Positions 43,277 through 53,035 of a DNA stretch of 64,000 bases are shown piece by piece. Numbering within the stretch: position 1 is the first letter of the stretch; each line of letters begins with the position of its first letter. The translations under genes and the position numbers were made by a program. This DNA comes from JTS-RE9 sp964649195 (lineage in GTDB: Bacteria; Planctomycetota; Phycisphaerae; Phycisphaerales; Phycisphaeraceae), in NCBI GenBank assembly GCA_964649195.1, contig CAZYPK010000002.1, forward strand, positions 1 to 64,000, in the 5' to 3' direction. The notes below the pieces were generated by a model. It saw only the letters and a program-made list of their open reading frames with translations. It was not told the origin of the DNA and searched no databases.

Positions 43277-45454
43277 TTACCCGCGCTGGCGCGCTCCATT
43301 GGCAAACCGATATTGAACGAACAATTCCACGAAACACATCCCCAGCGCCGCCCAGAAAAACCAGTGCCATATCTCGCTGCCATGTCGGCGGGAAGCATCC
43401 AGCGCGCGATAAGCCTCGATGGAATCGATCGCCTCCGCCTTCATCGCCTGGGCAAGTTTGTTGATTTCGTTCTGCGACAACCGGGCGAGGTCCGATTCCT
43501 CGCGCGGCGATCGCACGACGAAATGCAGGGGCCGCTCGTCGCTGCCGGGGAAGTCGAGCGTGTAGAGGCCAAGCTGCTCGGTGGCGGTGAACGCGATGGC
43601 GCCGCGCGAGCCCTGGTCGCCGATGGTGACGGCATGACGCCGGCCGGCGGGGTCGGTCATGACGGCGCGGCGGCCGATGAGGGTGCGCGGGAGCCTGGCC
43701 GACAGCGGCCGGCCCACCTGCACGTTTCGCGGCGGCTCGACGTTGGAGGCGGCGTGCGAAACGAGCTGCTGCATCAGCGGCACATAAAAAGGACGCGCGG
43801 GCAGATTGCCCCAGTCCGCATCGCAGGCCGTGGCGCAGAGCAGCACGGTCCCTTCGCCGTGACGTTTTTCGATGAGCATCGGGTCGCCGTTCTCGAATCG
43901 CAGCAGGGTGGTGACGCCTGCCGCATCGCGCGGCGGCTGAAGGCGGAACCAGCCGGTGATTTCGCCGGTGGCCAGGTCGCCGTTGCGTCGATCGTTGAAC
44001 AGGGTCAGCGCGGGATGGGTGAAGGTCTGGACGGAGATGGTCGTCGGCTTTCCGCCGGCCTGGGCGCCGCCGGCCAGTTCGGTCAGGCGTGCCGGCGCCA
44101 GGCCCGCGCCGCCGGCGAAAAGCTGATCGTTGAACCAGTCGCCGTTGACGCGGTTGCCCAGGAAGATGACCAGCCCGCCGCCGCCGCGCACGTAGCCATC
44201 GAGCGTGGTGAGTTGCTCCATCGTGAGCGAGGTGACGTTGGCCAGCACGATCGCCTTCTGCCGGTCGATCATCTCCGGCATGAACTGCGAGGCGGCAACC
44301 ACCCTGGCCGCCAGCAGGTCCGCCGTTTCAATCTTGTTCTGCGCGAACGGCTCCAGCGCGGTGGCGAGAAAACCCGTCTCGCCCCTGAGCGGCTGATTCG
44401 GCGGTGCGGGGTCGCCGTCGAGCAGCAGCACCGGCAGGCGATCGAGCACCTGCACGCCGGCCATCAGCTCGTTATCCATCTGCAAAACGCTGTCGCCATC
44501 GATGATCACCTTGATCACCTGCGAGCCGGGCTTTTCGAAGGTGTGGGCGAAGAGCACCTGTCCCGCCTCGCCGGCGCCCAGCGACAACTCGCTGACCTCC
44601 TGGCGCTGGCCGTTGATTTCAAGATAGATGCGCAGGCTCGGATGCGGCTGCGTGCCGAAGTGCCTGATGGTGGCGCGGATGTTCACCCGCTGCCCCACGC
44701 CGACGATCGCCTTGGAAAGCGAGATGTCCATCACCGCCAGATTGTCGGCAACCTCCCTGCCCACATTCAGCAGCGAAAGTGGTGCGTCGAGGGTGTTGCC
44801 CGCGTTCCACTGCGCCAGTCTTGATTGCAGCGCGCCATCCTGCGAAGCCCAACTGAGCCTTTGAAAATCGCTGATGACGATGATGTCCTTTTTGGCGTGC
44901 GACATGGCGCCGAGGATCGCCGTCGCCGCGCCGAGGGCGGTGGGCGCATCGGCGGGTCCGTAGCCGGCGGTGCGCTTTTTCAGTTCATCGATGAGCAGGC
45001 TGATGCGCGTGGTCGGCTCATCGAGCAGAGGGGCGACGCCGCCGGCCATCATGATCACCGAAGCATCGGAACCATCGGGCAGATCGCGGAGAATCTCGAT
45101 GGCTGCATCGGTCGCCGCGGCATGGCTGGAATGGACGCCGCCGGCCGACATCGAATAGCTGTTGTCCAGCACGATCACCATCGACCCCCGGCTCCGCCCC
45201 GCCAGTTCCCTGCACCCGGTCAGCACCGGCGAAGCCATGCAGATCGCCAGCAGCACGGGAATCATCGCCCGCACCAGCAGGAGCAGAATCTGTTCCAGCC
45301 GCAGCTTTCTTTTCTGCGTGCGGATGACCTGTTCGAGCAGGTGCATCGCCCCCCATCGGACGATGCGCGGACGGTTGCGGTTGAGCAGATGAATGATGAC
45401 GGGGATGTTCAGCGCGAGAATGCCGCCGATCATCGCGATGTTGAGAAAGGTCAT
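43277..45454 (-). CDS. BatA/vWA-domain membrane protein
   Basis: A 725-residue protein starting with the BatA (aerotolerance regulator N-terminal) module: MTFLNIAMIGGILALNIPVI, then HLLNRNRPRIVRWGAMHLL, and a second helix near 60-78. The vWA domain follows with metal site VIVLDNSYSMS near residue 90. Residues 290 onward hold extracytoplasmic domains and a GATase-like part, and a helix at the C-terminus anchors it (WHWFFWAALGMCFVELFV). GAGG just before ATG 45454 sets the start. The family usually sits with MoxR and DUF58 genes; none is here, as the upstream gene is divergent. Confidence 0.8.
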   Translation of the reverse strand: MTFLNIAMIGGILALNIPVIIHLLNRNRPRIVRWGAMHLLEQVIRTQKRKLRLEQILLLLVRAMIPVLLAICMASPVLTGCRELAGRSRGSMVIVLDNSYSMSAGGVHSSHAAATDAAIEILRDLPDGSDASVIMMAGGVAPLLDEPTTRISLLIDELKKRTAGYGPADAPTALGAATAILGAMSHAKKDIIVISDFQRLSWASQDGALQSRLAQWNAGNTLDAPLSLLNVGREVADNLAVMDISLSKAIVGVGQRVNIRATIRHFGTQPHPSLRIYLEINGQRQEVSELSLGAGEAGQVLFAHTFEKPGSQVIKVIIDGDSVLQMDNELMAGVQVLDRLPVLLLDGDPAPPNQPLRGETGFLATALEPFAQNKIETADLLAARVVAASQFMPEMIDRQKAIVLANVTSLTMEQLTTLDGYVRGGGGLVIFLGNRVNGDWFNDQLFAGGAGLAPARLTELAGGAQAGGKPTTISVQTFTHPALTLFNDRRNGDLATGEITGWFRLQPPRDAAGVTTLLRFENGDPMLIEKRHGEGTVLLCATACDADWGNLPARPFYVPLMQQLVSHAASNVEPPRNVQVGRPLSARLPRTLIGRRAVMTDPAGRRHAVTIGDQGSRGAIAFTATEQLGLYTLDFPGSDERPLHFVVRSPREESDLARLSQNEINKLAQAMKAEAIDSIEAYRALDASRRHGSEIWHWFFWAALGMCFVELFVQYRFANGARQRG

Positions 45455-45607
45455 CGGCGCACCCTCCTCTTGAGAGCGCAACGCCAGGCATGCAAGGCTG
45501 CAAAGGATCGTCGGGTTTCAAACATCAACAACACGCGGCTCCGGCCAACAGGGAACAAACATCATGGTAGTCCCCGGCGACGGATTGTCCGAGCCGCGCG
45601 GCGGGTT

Positions 45608-45633
45608 TCCGAGGCTGAATCCGCGAAGCCCCA
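45608..45633. repeat. Half copy of AGCCCCAGCC-family repeat
   Basis: CCGAGGCTGAATCCGCGAAG followed by CCCCAG matches the left arm of the paired repeats. It lies in the divergent region between the BatA-like and TPR genes. Confidence 0.6.
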
Positions 45634-45654
45634 GAAATTCGCCGCACGGCTCAT

Positions 45655-45710
45655 GATAAGAAAAAAAATTTAATTTTGTTGTTGACTGTCGAATCACGCG
45701 CTGTTACCAC
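45655..45710 (+). promoter_or_regulatory. Promoter with A/T tract before the TPR gene
   Basis: An A/T-rich tract (45657-45680) precedes TTGACT (45682-45687); a weak -10 TACCAC follows at 17 bases. AGGAG at 45739-45743 then leads the ATG at 45751. Confidence 0.4.
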
Positions 45711-45750
45711 GTACCCCACATCACCTCGTCGATATATTAGGAGACGCGAC

Positions 45751-47664
45751 ATGCCGTCATTTCAGATGAAACTTTCCGTGCTGATCGGCTGCTGCCTTGT
45801 CTGGCCATTCACGCAGGTGGGCGTCGCCGTCCCTCCCGACACCGTGGAGCGTGAAGCGGCGTTCCGAAGGACTTTCGCCCAAGTGGTCCGGATGGTTCGC
45901 AAGGGTGATTACGCCCAGGCGACGCCGCTGCTTCACCGTCTGCGGATTACGGTCGCGCAGCCGCGCTGGCCGGAGATTGAAGGTCTTGCCGCGCAACTGG
46001 CTCTTGAAGCGGGCGGGACCAAGCGGGCCGGGGAGTTGATCCAACCTTTCGCGGAGAAACTGAAACTCCAACAATACGATCCGCGAACCTATCACCTGCT
46101 TTACGCCAGGGGCCAACTCGCCATCGCCGTCGAAAACCCGTGGGAAGCGGTCGGTATTTTCGATTTCCTCGTGAAGAACACCACCGGCGAGGATCACGTC
46201 TTCGCCGCCAAGGGTGCGGCCGAGGCGTTCGTGGCGATGAAGAACATTCCCGAAGCACGCAAGGCATTGGATTACGCCATCAACCATGCCCAGCGGAAGT
46301 TGAAGCGGGCCGGGAGCGAGGATGGCGGCGGCGATCAGAGCGTCAACAACGATTACGACTGGCTGATCGATCTTCTTCGCCGCCAGCGCAAGGAACTGGA
46401 CGCGCCGAAGAAACAAACGAAGAGCGAAGCTTTAGTTCTGTTTGAGAAGGCCGAGAAACTGCGCCGTATTGATGCGAAATACAAACAGGCCCACGATGTC
46501 TATCAGCAGATCATCAACGCAGCCCCGGACACAACATACGCCCAGGCGTCGAAGCTTTTCGCCATCGAGTGTTCATTGCTCACCGGCATCGCCACTGAAA
46601 TGATCGAGAAGGAAATCGTCGCCTTCGTCGAACAGGACCGCTATGGTCTTTACACCGGCGAAGCATTGCTCATGCTCGGCCGCATCGCCCTCGAACGCCG
46701 CATGGATGCGAAACTCGCCTTCAAATACTTCAGCCAGTTGGATGATTGGCTCACCGCCGCGCCGAAGCAGGAGCGGCCATTGCGCGTGCCCGGCGATGAT
46801 CGCAAACATGTCACGCCCACCAAACAGGAGTTCACCATCGACTTCTGGGGCAACCTCAGCCCGCCGGTGATAAAACCCGGCCAACTGGTCAACCGGGCCA
46901 CCGCCGACTGGGCCATGCGCGATCTCGAATCGCGCAGCGTCCGTTACCTCGGCTTTGTTTATATGACCAACAAATCGCCGACGAAGGCCGCCGCCGCGTT
47001 CAAGCGGCTGCTCGCGCTCGACCCCGCCACCCGCGAACTGGAGGACCGGGGCGAAGCCAGCGACTACACCCGCCTCATGTTCGGCGCCAGGCACGGCTAC
47101 CTCATCGCCTACCCGCAGGAACTCGATCTATACGACGACTCCCGAAAGTATGCCATCTTCCTGGGCGACTTCTATTACGTCACCCAACGCTTCGACCAGG
47201 CCATCGCCATGTACCAACGTCTGCTCAACGGCGACTTCGGCAAACTCACCGACCGCCAGCGCGATTATCCCTGGCTGGCGCAGGGGCTGGCGTATCAACG
47301 CGTGGGCAAGGCTGACGAAGCGCTGAAGATGTTCAGGAAGGTGCTGGAGCGGAAGGACAATACATTCAGCGAACTGCGGGCCGCGGCCATCGCCGGCACC
47401 ATCGCCATCTGGGCGAAGGATGAAAAACTCGCAGCCGAGGGCCGGGCCTGGCTCGAACTGGCGATGACCACCGGCGGAAAGAGCCACTTCGCCTACGAAG
47501 CGGCGGTGACGCTCGGACGCTTCGAGATCATACGCGGCAACCGGGAGAAAGGCCTGACGATCCTGCGGCAGATTCCCGTGTCGGCAGGAAGTTGGTATCA
47601 TATTGCGGACTTCCTTTACAAGATGCACGCCGGGCAACCGTTACCCCATTTCCAGAAGGAATAA
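45751..47664 (+). CDS. Secreted TPR protein
   Basis: A 637-residue protein with a signal peptide (residues 1-27, ending VGVAV). Tandem helical hairpins of TPR type run throughout, for example YAQATPLLHRLRI, PEARKALDYAINHAQ, FDQAIAMYQRLLNGD and GKADEALKMFRKVLER. TPR arrays mediate protein assembly. The start is chosen by AGGAG seven bases upstream. The metzincin gene starts two bases after its stop, so they form an operon with the HEAT-type gene at 49375. Confidence 0.75.
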   Translation: MPSFQMKLSVLIGCCLVWPFTQVGVAVPPDTVEREAAFRRTFAQVVRMVRKGDYAQATPLLHRLRITVAQPRWPEIEGLAAQLALEAGGTKRAGELIQPFAEKLKLQQYDPRTYHLLYARGQLAIAVENPWEAVGIFDFLVKNTTGEDHVFAAKGAAEAFVAMKNIPEARKALDYAINHAQRKLKRAGSEDGGGDQSVNNDYDWLIDLLRRQRKELDAPKKQTKSEALVLFEKAEKLRRIDAKYKQAHDVYQQIINAAPDTTYAQASKLFAIECSLLTGIATEMIEKEIVAFVEQDRYGLYTGEALLMLGRIALERRMDAKLAFKYFSQLDDWLTAAPKQERPLRVPGDDRKHVTPTKQEFTIDFWGNLSPPVIKPGQLVNRATADWAMRDLESRSVRYLGFVYMTNKSPTKAAAAFKRLLALDPATRELEDRGEASDYTRLMFGARHGYLIAYPQELDLYDDSRKYAIFLGDFYYVTQRFDQAIAMYQRLLNGDFGKLTDRQRDYPWLAQGLAYQRVGKADEALKMFRKVLERKDNTFSELRAAAIAGTIAIWAKDEKLAAEGRAWLELAMTTGGKSHFAYEAAVTLGRFEIIRGNREKGLTILRQIPVSAGSWYHIADFLYKMHAGQPLPHFQKE

Positions 47665-47666
47665 TC

Positions 47667-49358
47667 ATGAACAGATTCATCAACGCAATCCCCTGGCTTG
47701 TGGCCGTCGCGCTGATCGGAGCGGGAGCGGTCGTGTTTCTGGACGACTTAATCGGCGCGCCCGACACCCCGGAAGTCACGCCGAGGAAAAACCGGGTCAA
47801 TCAGGATGAGAAACTGGACCACAACGATGCGGAAGAGAAGAACAGCCAGGGGGTATTGATTCTGGGTGAAGGAGATAAGCGGCGAGTCAAGATCACCAGC
47901 ATCACCTTGACGCCCGGAAAAAATCATGAGTTCGATACGTTCGACAAGAAACGTAACGAACAGATTGAGAAATCCATCTACAAGTATGTTGATTTCGTCG
48001 GCGGAGGTCGGACTATGGGCGTCGTCGCCGATGAAAAGGGAAAACTGGTCGAGGGCCCCGGAAAGATCAAAATCTATGTTTTCGTCCCCTTCCCGGCGGA
48101 CGCCAACTCCTTTCCTCTGGTTGTCGAAGGAAACCTGAAGCCCAAGGGCACGGACGGCATGGCAAGCGACTGGCACTGGGCGGTGAAGGTCAAGGCCAAG
48201 GAGCCGCAGGCGCTTCTTAAGCTTTCTTCGATTCACCGGGTTCTATTGCGCTCTGAGACGAAACTTTATTTCGTATGCAGAGCATTCAAGTCGGATGGCA
48301 CTGAGGAAACCGGTGAAACCGGTGTATCGGCAACAGTCAGGTTGTATCAGTCAGATGGCAAAGAGGAAGATCATATGCGCAGCTCATTCTGGCCTTCTTC
48401 CGGCACGACGGCGCTTAACTCTAATCCAGACATTTTGCCTGCGGAGCCTACAAGCAAGAACTGGATTCTTCGCGCGACCCCCAACGCCAGCAATCACACA
48501 CCGGACGAGTTGGCTATTCCGATAGCGAGCGCCTTATGGGGCGAGCGCATCGGCAAGGAGTTCCAGGGGTTCGACCCGACGGCGATCGATCCGTGGATCG
48601 TCATCGAGGCCAAGTCGGGCGGGACCGAGCACACGGCGACATCGGCGACGCTCAAGCTCGACGCGAGCATCCTTGATGACGGGCCGTTTGGACTGCGGTC
48701 GCTCAACGAAAACGTCGCCATATTCGCGGCGATGCCCGCGACGGCGGAGAACGCCTTGACCGATACGGACGTGATCGGCAAGGACAAGGGCGTGACGGAA
48801 CTGGTCGCCGAGACGTCGGGGCCGAACAAGAAGGAGGTCGCAAGGGTGAATGTCAGCGTGAAGGAACGGAAGACGCGGGAAATTCGGTTTTATTATGTGA
48901 GTTCCACGGATGGCAACAATGGATCGCTGGGCGAAGACGTGCCTGAAGCGTGGAGAGCCAAGGCGAACGAACTGTGGACACCGCAGGCGATTGTGGAGTT
49001 TACAGATGCAGATCCACTTACGGCGACTTATGAATTTTCCGGCAATCTGGGGGCGAATCCCAGTCTCAAGGAGGACGTGGCCAAGCTGTTGAACGCTCCC
49101 CAAGCGAAGCTGAAGAAACCGAACGACGACCAGATTTTCATCTACGTCATCGGTAACGCGCAGGAGGAAGGATATACAGAAGGCAATCAGGTGTTCATCC
49201 GCCAGAACGCCGGTGCTTATGTGTTCGCCCATGAACTGGGCCACGCCCTCGGCTTTGTCGGCCATGCCGAGGCTACGGGCGATCTGATGTACAGCGGCCA
49301 CGTCAATGGCTTACATCGCATCCGCAAGTGGCAGGCGGACATTGTCAATCCCGACTGA
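47667..49358 (+). CDS. Membrane-anchored metzincin-type metallopeptidase
   Basis: A 563-residue protein with an N-terminal helix (residues 7-25). Near the C-terminus HELGHALGFVGH (residues 522-533) is a full HExxHxxGxxH zinc site of the metzincin clan, followed by DLMYSG with a Met-turn methionine, as in matrixins. The preceding 490 residues contain no family I recognise; they appear beta-rich with a run of repeated extracellular-type segments. AGAAGGA upstream sets the start. It is likely a cell-surface protease or autoprocessed protein. The propeptide Cys switch of matrixins is not evident. Confidence 0.75.
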   Translation: MNRFINAIPWLVAVALIGAGAVVFLDDLIGAPDTPEVTPRKNRVNQDEKLDHNDAEEKNSQGVLILGEGDKRRVKITSITLTPGKNHEFDTFDKKRNEQIEKSIYKYVDFVGGGRTMGVVADEKGKLVEGPGKIKIYVFVPFPADANSFPLVVEGNLKPKGTDGMASDWHWAVKVKAKEPQALLKLSSIHRVLLRSETKLYFVCRAFKSDGTEETGETGVSATVRLYQSDGKEEDHMRSSFWPSSGTTALNSNPDILPAEPTSKNWILRATPNASNHTPDELAIPIASALWGERIGKEFQGFDPTAIDPWIVIEAKSGGTEHTATSATLKLDASILDDGPFGLRSLNENVAIFAAMPATAENALTDTDVIGKDKGVTELVAETSGPNKKEVARVNVSVKERKTREIRFYYVSSTDGNNGSLGEDVPEAWRAKANELWTPQAIVEFTDADPLTATYEFSGNLGANPSLKEDVAKLLNAPQAKLKKPNDDQIFIYVIGNAQEEGYTEGNQVFIRQNAGAYVFAHELGHALGFVGHAEATGDLMYSGHVNGLHRIRKWQADIVNPD

Positions 49359-49374
49359 ATCAGGAGCATCCTTT

Positions 49375-50508
49375 ATGAAGACTCTTATCATCTTCATCGG
49401 GCTATCAGTTTGCATCGGCAGCAGTGCGCATGCGGAGGACTCGGCCCCGACAGCAACGGTGCCAGAGGCGCTTTGCGCGGAAATCACCAGGTATCTTGAT
49501 GAACTCGAAGCATATGGGAAAGCGAGCAATCGTCTTTCCAGGCCTGGCTACTCCAAGATCACCCAAAAGTATGACTGGAGAATCGCATCCAAGGAATTGT
49601 TCCGCCAGGCCAGGGAAAGGAACTCGGAGTACGTCTACGGTGAAATTCTTGCCGCTCGTACCGACCACGACTTCGACTACCTTCACGAAGTTGCAAGGCT
49701 GGGATTGGATTCGACCGTCAAGCGATTTCATTACAGCGCGATCCGGTGGTATCGAAGCCATCCTCATCGCGCAGAGGGTGCCGAGCGCGACAAAGTCCGG
49801 CAGGAGATCAGGAAACTGTTGCAGGCGGAGAAGCCGCGAGAGCGGGGCCTGCTGAGCGCCATCGTCGTCCTCGGCACGAAGCAGGACATTCCCTGGCTGC
49901 GGAAGATATACAAAGACCACTTCTTCACGCCCAATCCGAGCTACACCTGCGCTCACGCCCTGCCCGCCAACGGCACCGTTTCGGCCACCAGCATGCTCCT
50001 GGCCCTGGCGAAACTCGGTGACGACGACTTGCGCACCCGGATCGCCCAGGCCATCACTCAGGAAAACGACCTTCAGCAGCGCGCCTGGGGCCTCTTCATC
50101 GCCGCCCACTTGAACGACCCGAAACTCGTTCCGCTGATGGCCAAGGCGCTGGACGACCGGCGGCGGGTGCCCGAAGCCATCGAACAGTGGCGCGATCCCG
50201 ATGCCAAGGGGCCTCACCTGCACCGCGTCAGCTACCATCGCGTCTGCGACGTGGCCTTGCGCGCCATCTGGACAATCGACCGGCCCGGCGACAAATGGCC
50301 CTTCAAGGCGACGGGGCTTGGGGGCTGGACCTTCCTGCACGGCGCATCCAACCGGGCGTTTCCTTATGTCGAACCGCTGGACAAGGAGTTCAGCGACCAG
50401 CAGCGCGTGTTCCTCAACCACGTCATCCTCGGCTACACCGATGAACAACTCGAACAGGTCCGCGAGTATGTAAAGAAACGTCCGGCGCTGTTGGACAAGG
50501 GCAGGTGA
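49375..50508 (+). CDS. Secreted HEAT-like hypothetical protein
   Basis: A 377-residue protein with signal peptide MKTLIIFIGLSVCIGSSAHA. The rest is helical, with an HEAT-like pattern (LLSAIVVLGTKQDIPWLRKI, LLALAKLGDDDLRTRIAQAI, KLVPLMAKALDDRR). No catalytic motif is seen. AGGAG at 49362-49366 sets the start, 16 bases after the metzincin stop. Third gene of the TPR-metzincin-HEAT operon, whose common theme is secretion and protein interaction. Confidence 0.65.
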   Translation: MKTLIIFIGLSVCIGSSAHAEDSAPTATVPEALCAEITRYLDELEAYGKASNRLSRPGYSKITQKYDWRIASKELFRQARERNSEYVYGEILAARTDHDFDYLHEVARLGLDSTVKRFHYSAIRWYRSHPHRAEGAERDKVRQEIRKLLQAEKPRERGLLSAIVVLGTKQDIPWLRKIYKDHFFTPNPSYTCAHALPANGTVSATSMLLALAKLGDDDLRTRIAQAITQENDLQQRAWGLFIAAHLNDPKLVPLMAKALDDRRRVPEAIEQWRDPDAKGPHLHRVSYHRVCDVALRAIWTIDRPGDKWPFKATGLGGWTFLHGASNRAFPYVEPLDKEFSDQQRVFLNHVILGYTDEQLEQVREYVKKRPALLDKGR

Positions 50509-50546
50509 CGACATGGTGACGGAAACGGCAGGTGTCACGTCGCAAT

Positions 50547-51398
50547 TCACAGGCTCAGCCGCTCCCCGCAGCGCAGCACGCGATACGGCTGTTCCAACTC
50601 CCGGCAGACGGCGATGAATTCGTCCGGGGTGGCGGTGTTGAAGGTGAACATGTCGTAGTGGCAAGGCACGGCGAGCTTCGCTCCGATGTCGTGCGCCAGG
50701 CGGGCCGCCTCGCGGCCCCAGAGGTTGCCTGCGACCTTTCGCTCCGGGGCGCGGCCGTTGATCGGCAGCAGGGCCAGATCGACTTCGAAGCGGCGCAACC
50801 GATCGATCATGCCTTCGTACAGCCGCGTGTCGCCGCTGTGATAAATCGTGAAGCTGCGATCGGCGGACATCGGCAGCTCGAATACGTAGCCCAGATAGCG
50901 GTGATGCCCGCGTTCATCCTGTTCCAGTTCATCGTGCGCCGCAGGGATGCCGTGGATGGTCAGGTCCGCCATGTGGCGTTTCACCCCGTCGTCCATGCCG
51001 ATGAGTGAAGCCGCCTCGACGCCCAGCTTCGTGGCGGCAAGCTGACGCTCGGCTTCGGGCGTCACAATCCGCATCGCGGGGTTCTTCTTCATCAGGGGCA
51101 GCAGCGTGGCGGCATCGAGGTGATCGGTGTGGCGGTGGCTGGCGGTGACCGCATCGATGAAGTCCAGCCGGGCGGGATCGACCAGCAGGTCGGTCATGCG
51201 AATGTGCGGCTTGTCGGTGTCGGCGTACTTGTGCGTCAGCGAATCGGAGAGGTAGGGATCGATCAGCAGATGCCCGCCTGTCCAGCGCACCAGGTAGCCG
51301 CTTTGCCCCAGCCACCAGAGGTGAAGGCGCGTGGGATCGGTGCGTGCCGCGGCGACATCGGCGAGGAAGTCATCGTGCTTGAGAGCGGGCTGAATCAT
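50547..51398 (-). CDS. MBL-fold metal-dependent hydrolase (UlaG-like)
   Basis: A 283-residue cytoplasmic metallo-beta-lactamase-fold enzyme. The metal motif HxHxDH is in ASHRHTDHLDA near residue 88; further ligand regions are GIPAAHDE and IYHSGDTRLYEG, and LAVPCHYDMF near the end. WWLGQSGYLVR at the start is typical of the UlaG/L-ascorbate-6-phosphate lactonase-like branch. The actual substrate cannot be told. Convergent with the HEAT-like gene and divergent from the DUF1570 gene across a repeat-filled region. Confidence 0.85.
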   Translation of the reverse strand: MIQPALKHDDFLADVAAARTDPTRLHLWWLGQSGYLVRWTGGHLLIDPYLSDSLTHKYADTDKPHIRMTDLLVDPARLDFIDAVTASHRHTDHLDAATLLPLMKKNPAMRIVTPEAERQLAATKLGVEAASLIGMDDGVKRHMADLTIHGIPAAHDELEQDERGHHRYLGYVFELPMSADRSFTIYHSGDTRLYEGMIDRLRRFEVDLALLPINGRAPERKVAGNLWGREAARLAHDIGAKLAVPCHYDMFTFNTATPDEFIAVCRELEQPYRVLRCGERLSL

Positions 51399-51814
51399 GG
51401 TCGGAAGTCAGGGGACAGGGGACATCGTAGCAGCGTCATTGCTGCGCGGGGGTGAAGACGCGCAGCGAGGACGCTGCGGCTGTCAAAAGGAAGGCGTTCG
51501 CTCTTGAAGCCGCAGCGTCATTGCTGCGCGTTTGCGGGGCAGGGGACAGGAAAGGCAATTGGTTATTATTTGTTGGTGATTGCTTATTGCTTATTGGCAG
51601 ACGCGCAGCGAGGACGCTGCGGCTGTCAAAAGGAAGGCGCTCGCTTTTGAAGCCGCAGCGTCCTCGCTGCGCGTTTGCGGGGTGCTGCATTCCCGTGCGT
51701 TTTGCTCCGCACAATCGGACCGATCCTTCCAGATTGAACACTTTCATCATCATCTGCAAATCAGCGGGTTTTCGGACTGCAAGGCGATTTGCCTTTGGCC
51801 GACGTATGTGGGTG
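51399..51814. repeat. Composite dispersed repeat, double copy (intergenic)
   Basis: Two long inverted repeats, 51457-51532 and 51600-51677, each have arms GCGCAGCGAGGACGCTGCGG and its complement around a loop TGTCAAAAGGAAGGCG. Between them is the inverted AATAAGCAAT/ATTGGTTATTATTTG module. The interval holds no gene of its own; in-frame codons upstream of the DUF1570 protein are only repeat. Confidence 0.8.
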
Positions 51815-53035
51815 ATGAAAGTTCATTCGTCCATCTCCACCACGGCAATATCCATCGGATCGGCGGCGTTGCTTTTTCTGCTCGTCTCGCCTGCGGAGGC
51901 GTCGCTCGATGAATTCGACAGCAGGCATTACACCGTGCGCACCAACGGATCGCGCATCGCCGCCGCCGAACTGGCCAGGCACATGGATGGCGTCTTCGAT
52001 GAATACGCCCGGCGTTTCCGCACCTTCGGCAGGCAGGACGCGGTGCGGATGCCGCTCTACCTTTTCAGAACGCAAAACGATTACCTCGCCTTCATGAAGA
52101 GGAACGGCATCGACGCCAACGCCACCGGCGGCATCTTCTTCATCCGTCCCGACATTCGCGGTCTGGCCACCTGGATCGAGGACCGCCCGCAGTGGATCAC
52201 CCTCGAAACCCTCCAGCACGAAGGGTTCCACCAGTTCGCCCATGCCCACATCGGCGCCCGCCTGCCGCTGTGGGCCAATGAAGGGCTTGCGGAATACTTC
52301 GGGGATGGCATCCTCGTCGGCGGCAGGCTGCGCGTGGGCGTCGCCAACGGACGGCGCATCGAGGCCGTCAAGAACGCCATCCGCGACCGCAAGGTCATCG
52401 ACTTCGACACGCTCATGAACATGCAGCAGGGCCGGTGGCATCTCAACCTGGTGCGCGACCGCGAAGGCGCCCGCCTTCAGTACGATCAGTCCTGGTCGAT
52501 GATCCACTTCCTCATCCACGGCGAAGACGGCCGGTACCGCGAAGCGTTCGAGAAGTATCTCGCGCTGGTGGCCAAAGGCGCCGAGGGCAGGCAGGCGTTC
52601 AAGCTGGCGTTTGGCGCGGAGGATGCGACCACCTTTCGCAGGCAGTGGGAAATCTTCGCCTCGCGCATGGAGCCTGACGCATTGGACACGGCGGTGAGCC
52701 GGATGCGGTTTCTTGCCCAGGGTCTGCTCGTGCTTCAGGAGCGCCGCGAACCGCCGCCGATGACGACGAACGAACTGCGGCAGCGGCTCACCGCCCTGGG
52801 CTTCCGAGCCTCGCGCATCGAAAACGGCATCCGCACCGAAGTCACCGCCCACGACGCCTCGCTCTACATGTTCCAGAAGGACAACGGCAGCCACGGCATG
52901 TTCGAAATCCTCTCCCCGCAACAGGCCTCGCACCCGCCCCGCGTCACCGCTTCGGGCCTCTCGCCCCAGCCGGTGCTGGTGTGGACGCGCGATGCGAAGG
53001 GGCAACTCGTCCCGGAGGTCAGCTTCAGGGAGTGA
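51815..53035 (+). CDS. DUF1570 family secreted protein, gluzincin-like
   Basis: A 406-residue protein with a signal peptide (MKVHSSISTTAISIGSAALL on, ending PAEA). Residues 134-140 read QHEGFHQF and residues 154-161 NEGLAEYF: HExxH plus a downstream Glu, the gluzincin zinc site found in DUF1570. FDSRHYTVRTN near residue 33 is the usual family opening. It may be a surface peptidase. ATG at 51806, three codons earlier, is an alternative start. The truncated fragment at 12197 appears to be a distant relative. Confidence 0.75.
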   Translation: MKVHSSISTTAISIGSAALLFLLVSPAEASLDEFDSRHYTVRTNGSRIAAAELARHMDGVFDEYARRFRTFGRQDAVRMPLYLFRTQNDYLAFMKRNGIDANATGGIFFIRPDIRGLATWIEDRPQWITLETLQHEGFHQFAHAHIGARLPLWANEGLAEYFGDGILVGGRLRVGVANGRRIEAVKNAIRDRKVIDFDTLMNMQQGRWHLNLVRDREGARLQYDQSWSMIHFLIHGEDGRYREAFEKYLALVAKGAEGRQAFKLAFGAEDATTFRRQWEIFASRMEPDALDTAVSRMRFLAQGLLVLQERREPPPMTTNELRQRLTALGFRASRIENGIRTEVTAHDASLYMFQKDNGSHGMFEILSPQQASHPPRVTASGLSPQPVLVWTRDAKGQLVPEVSFRE

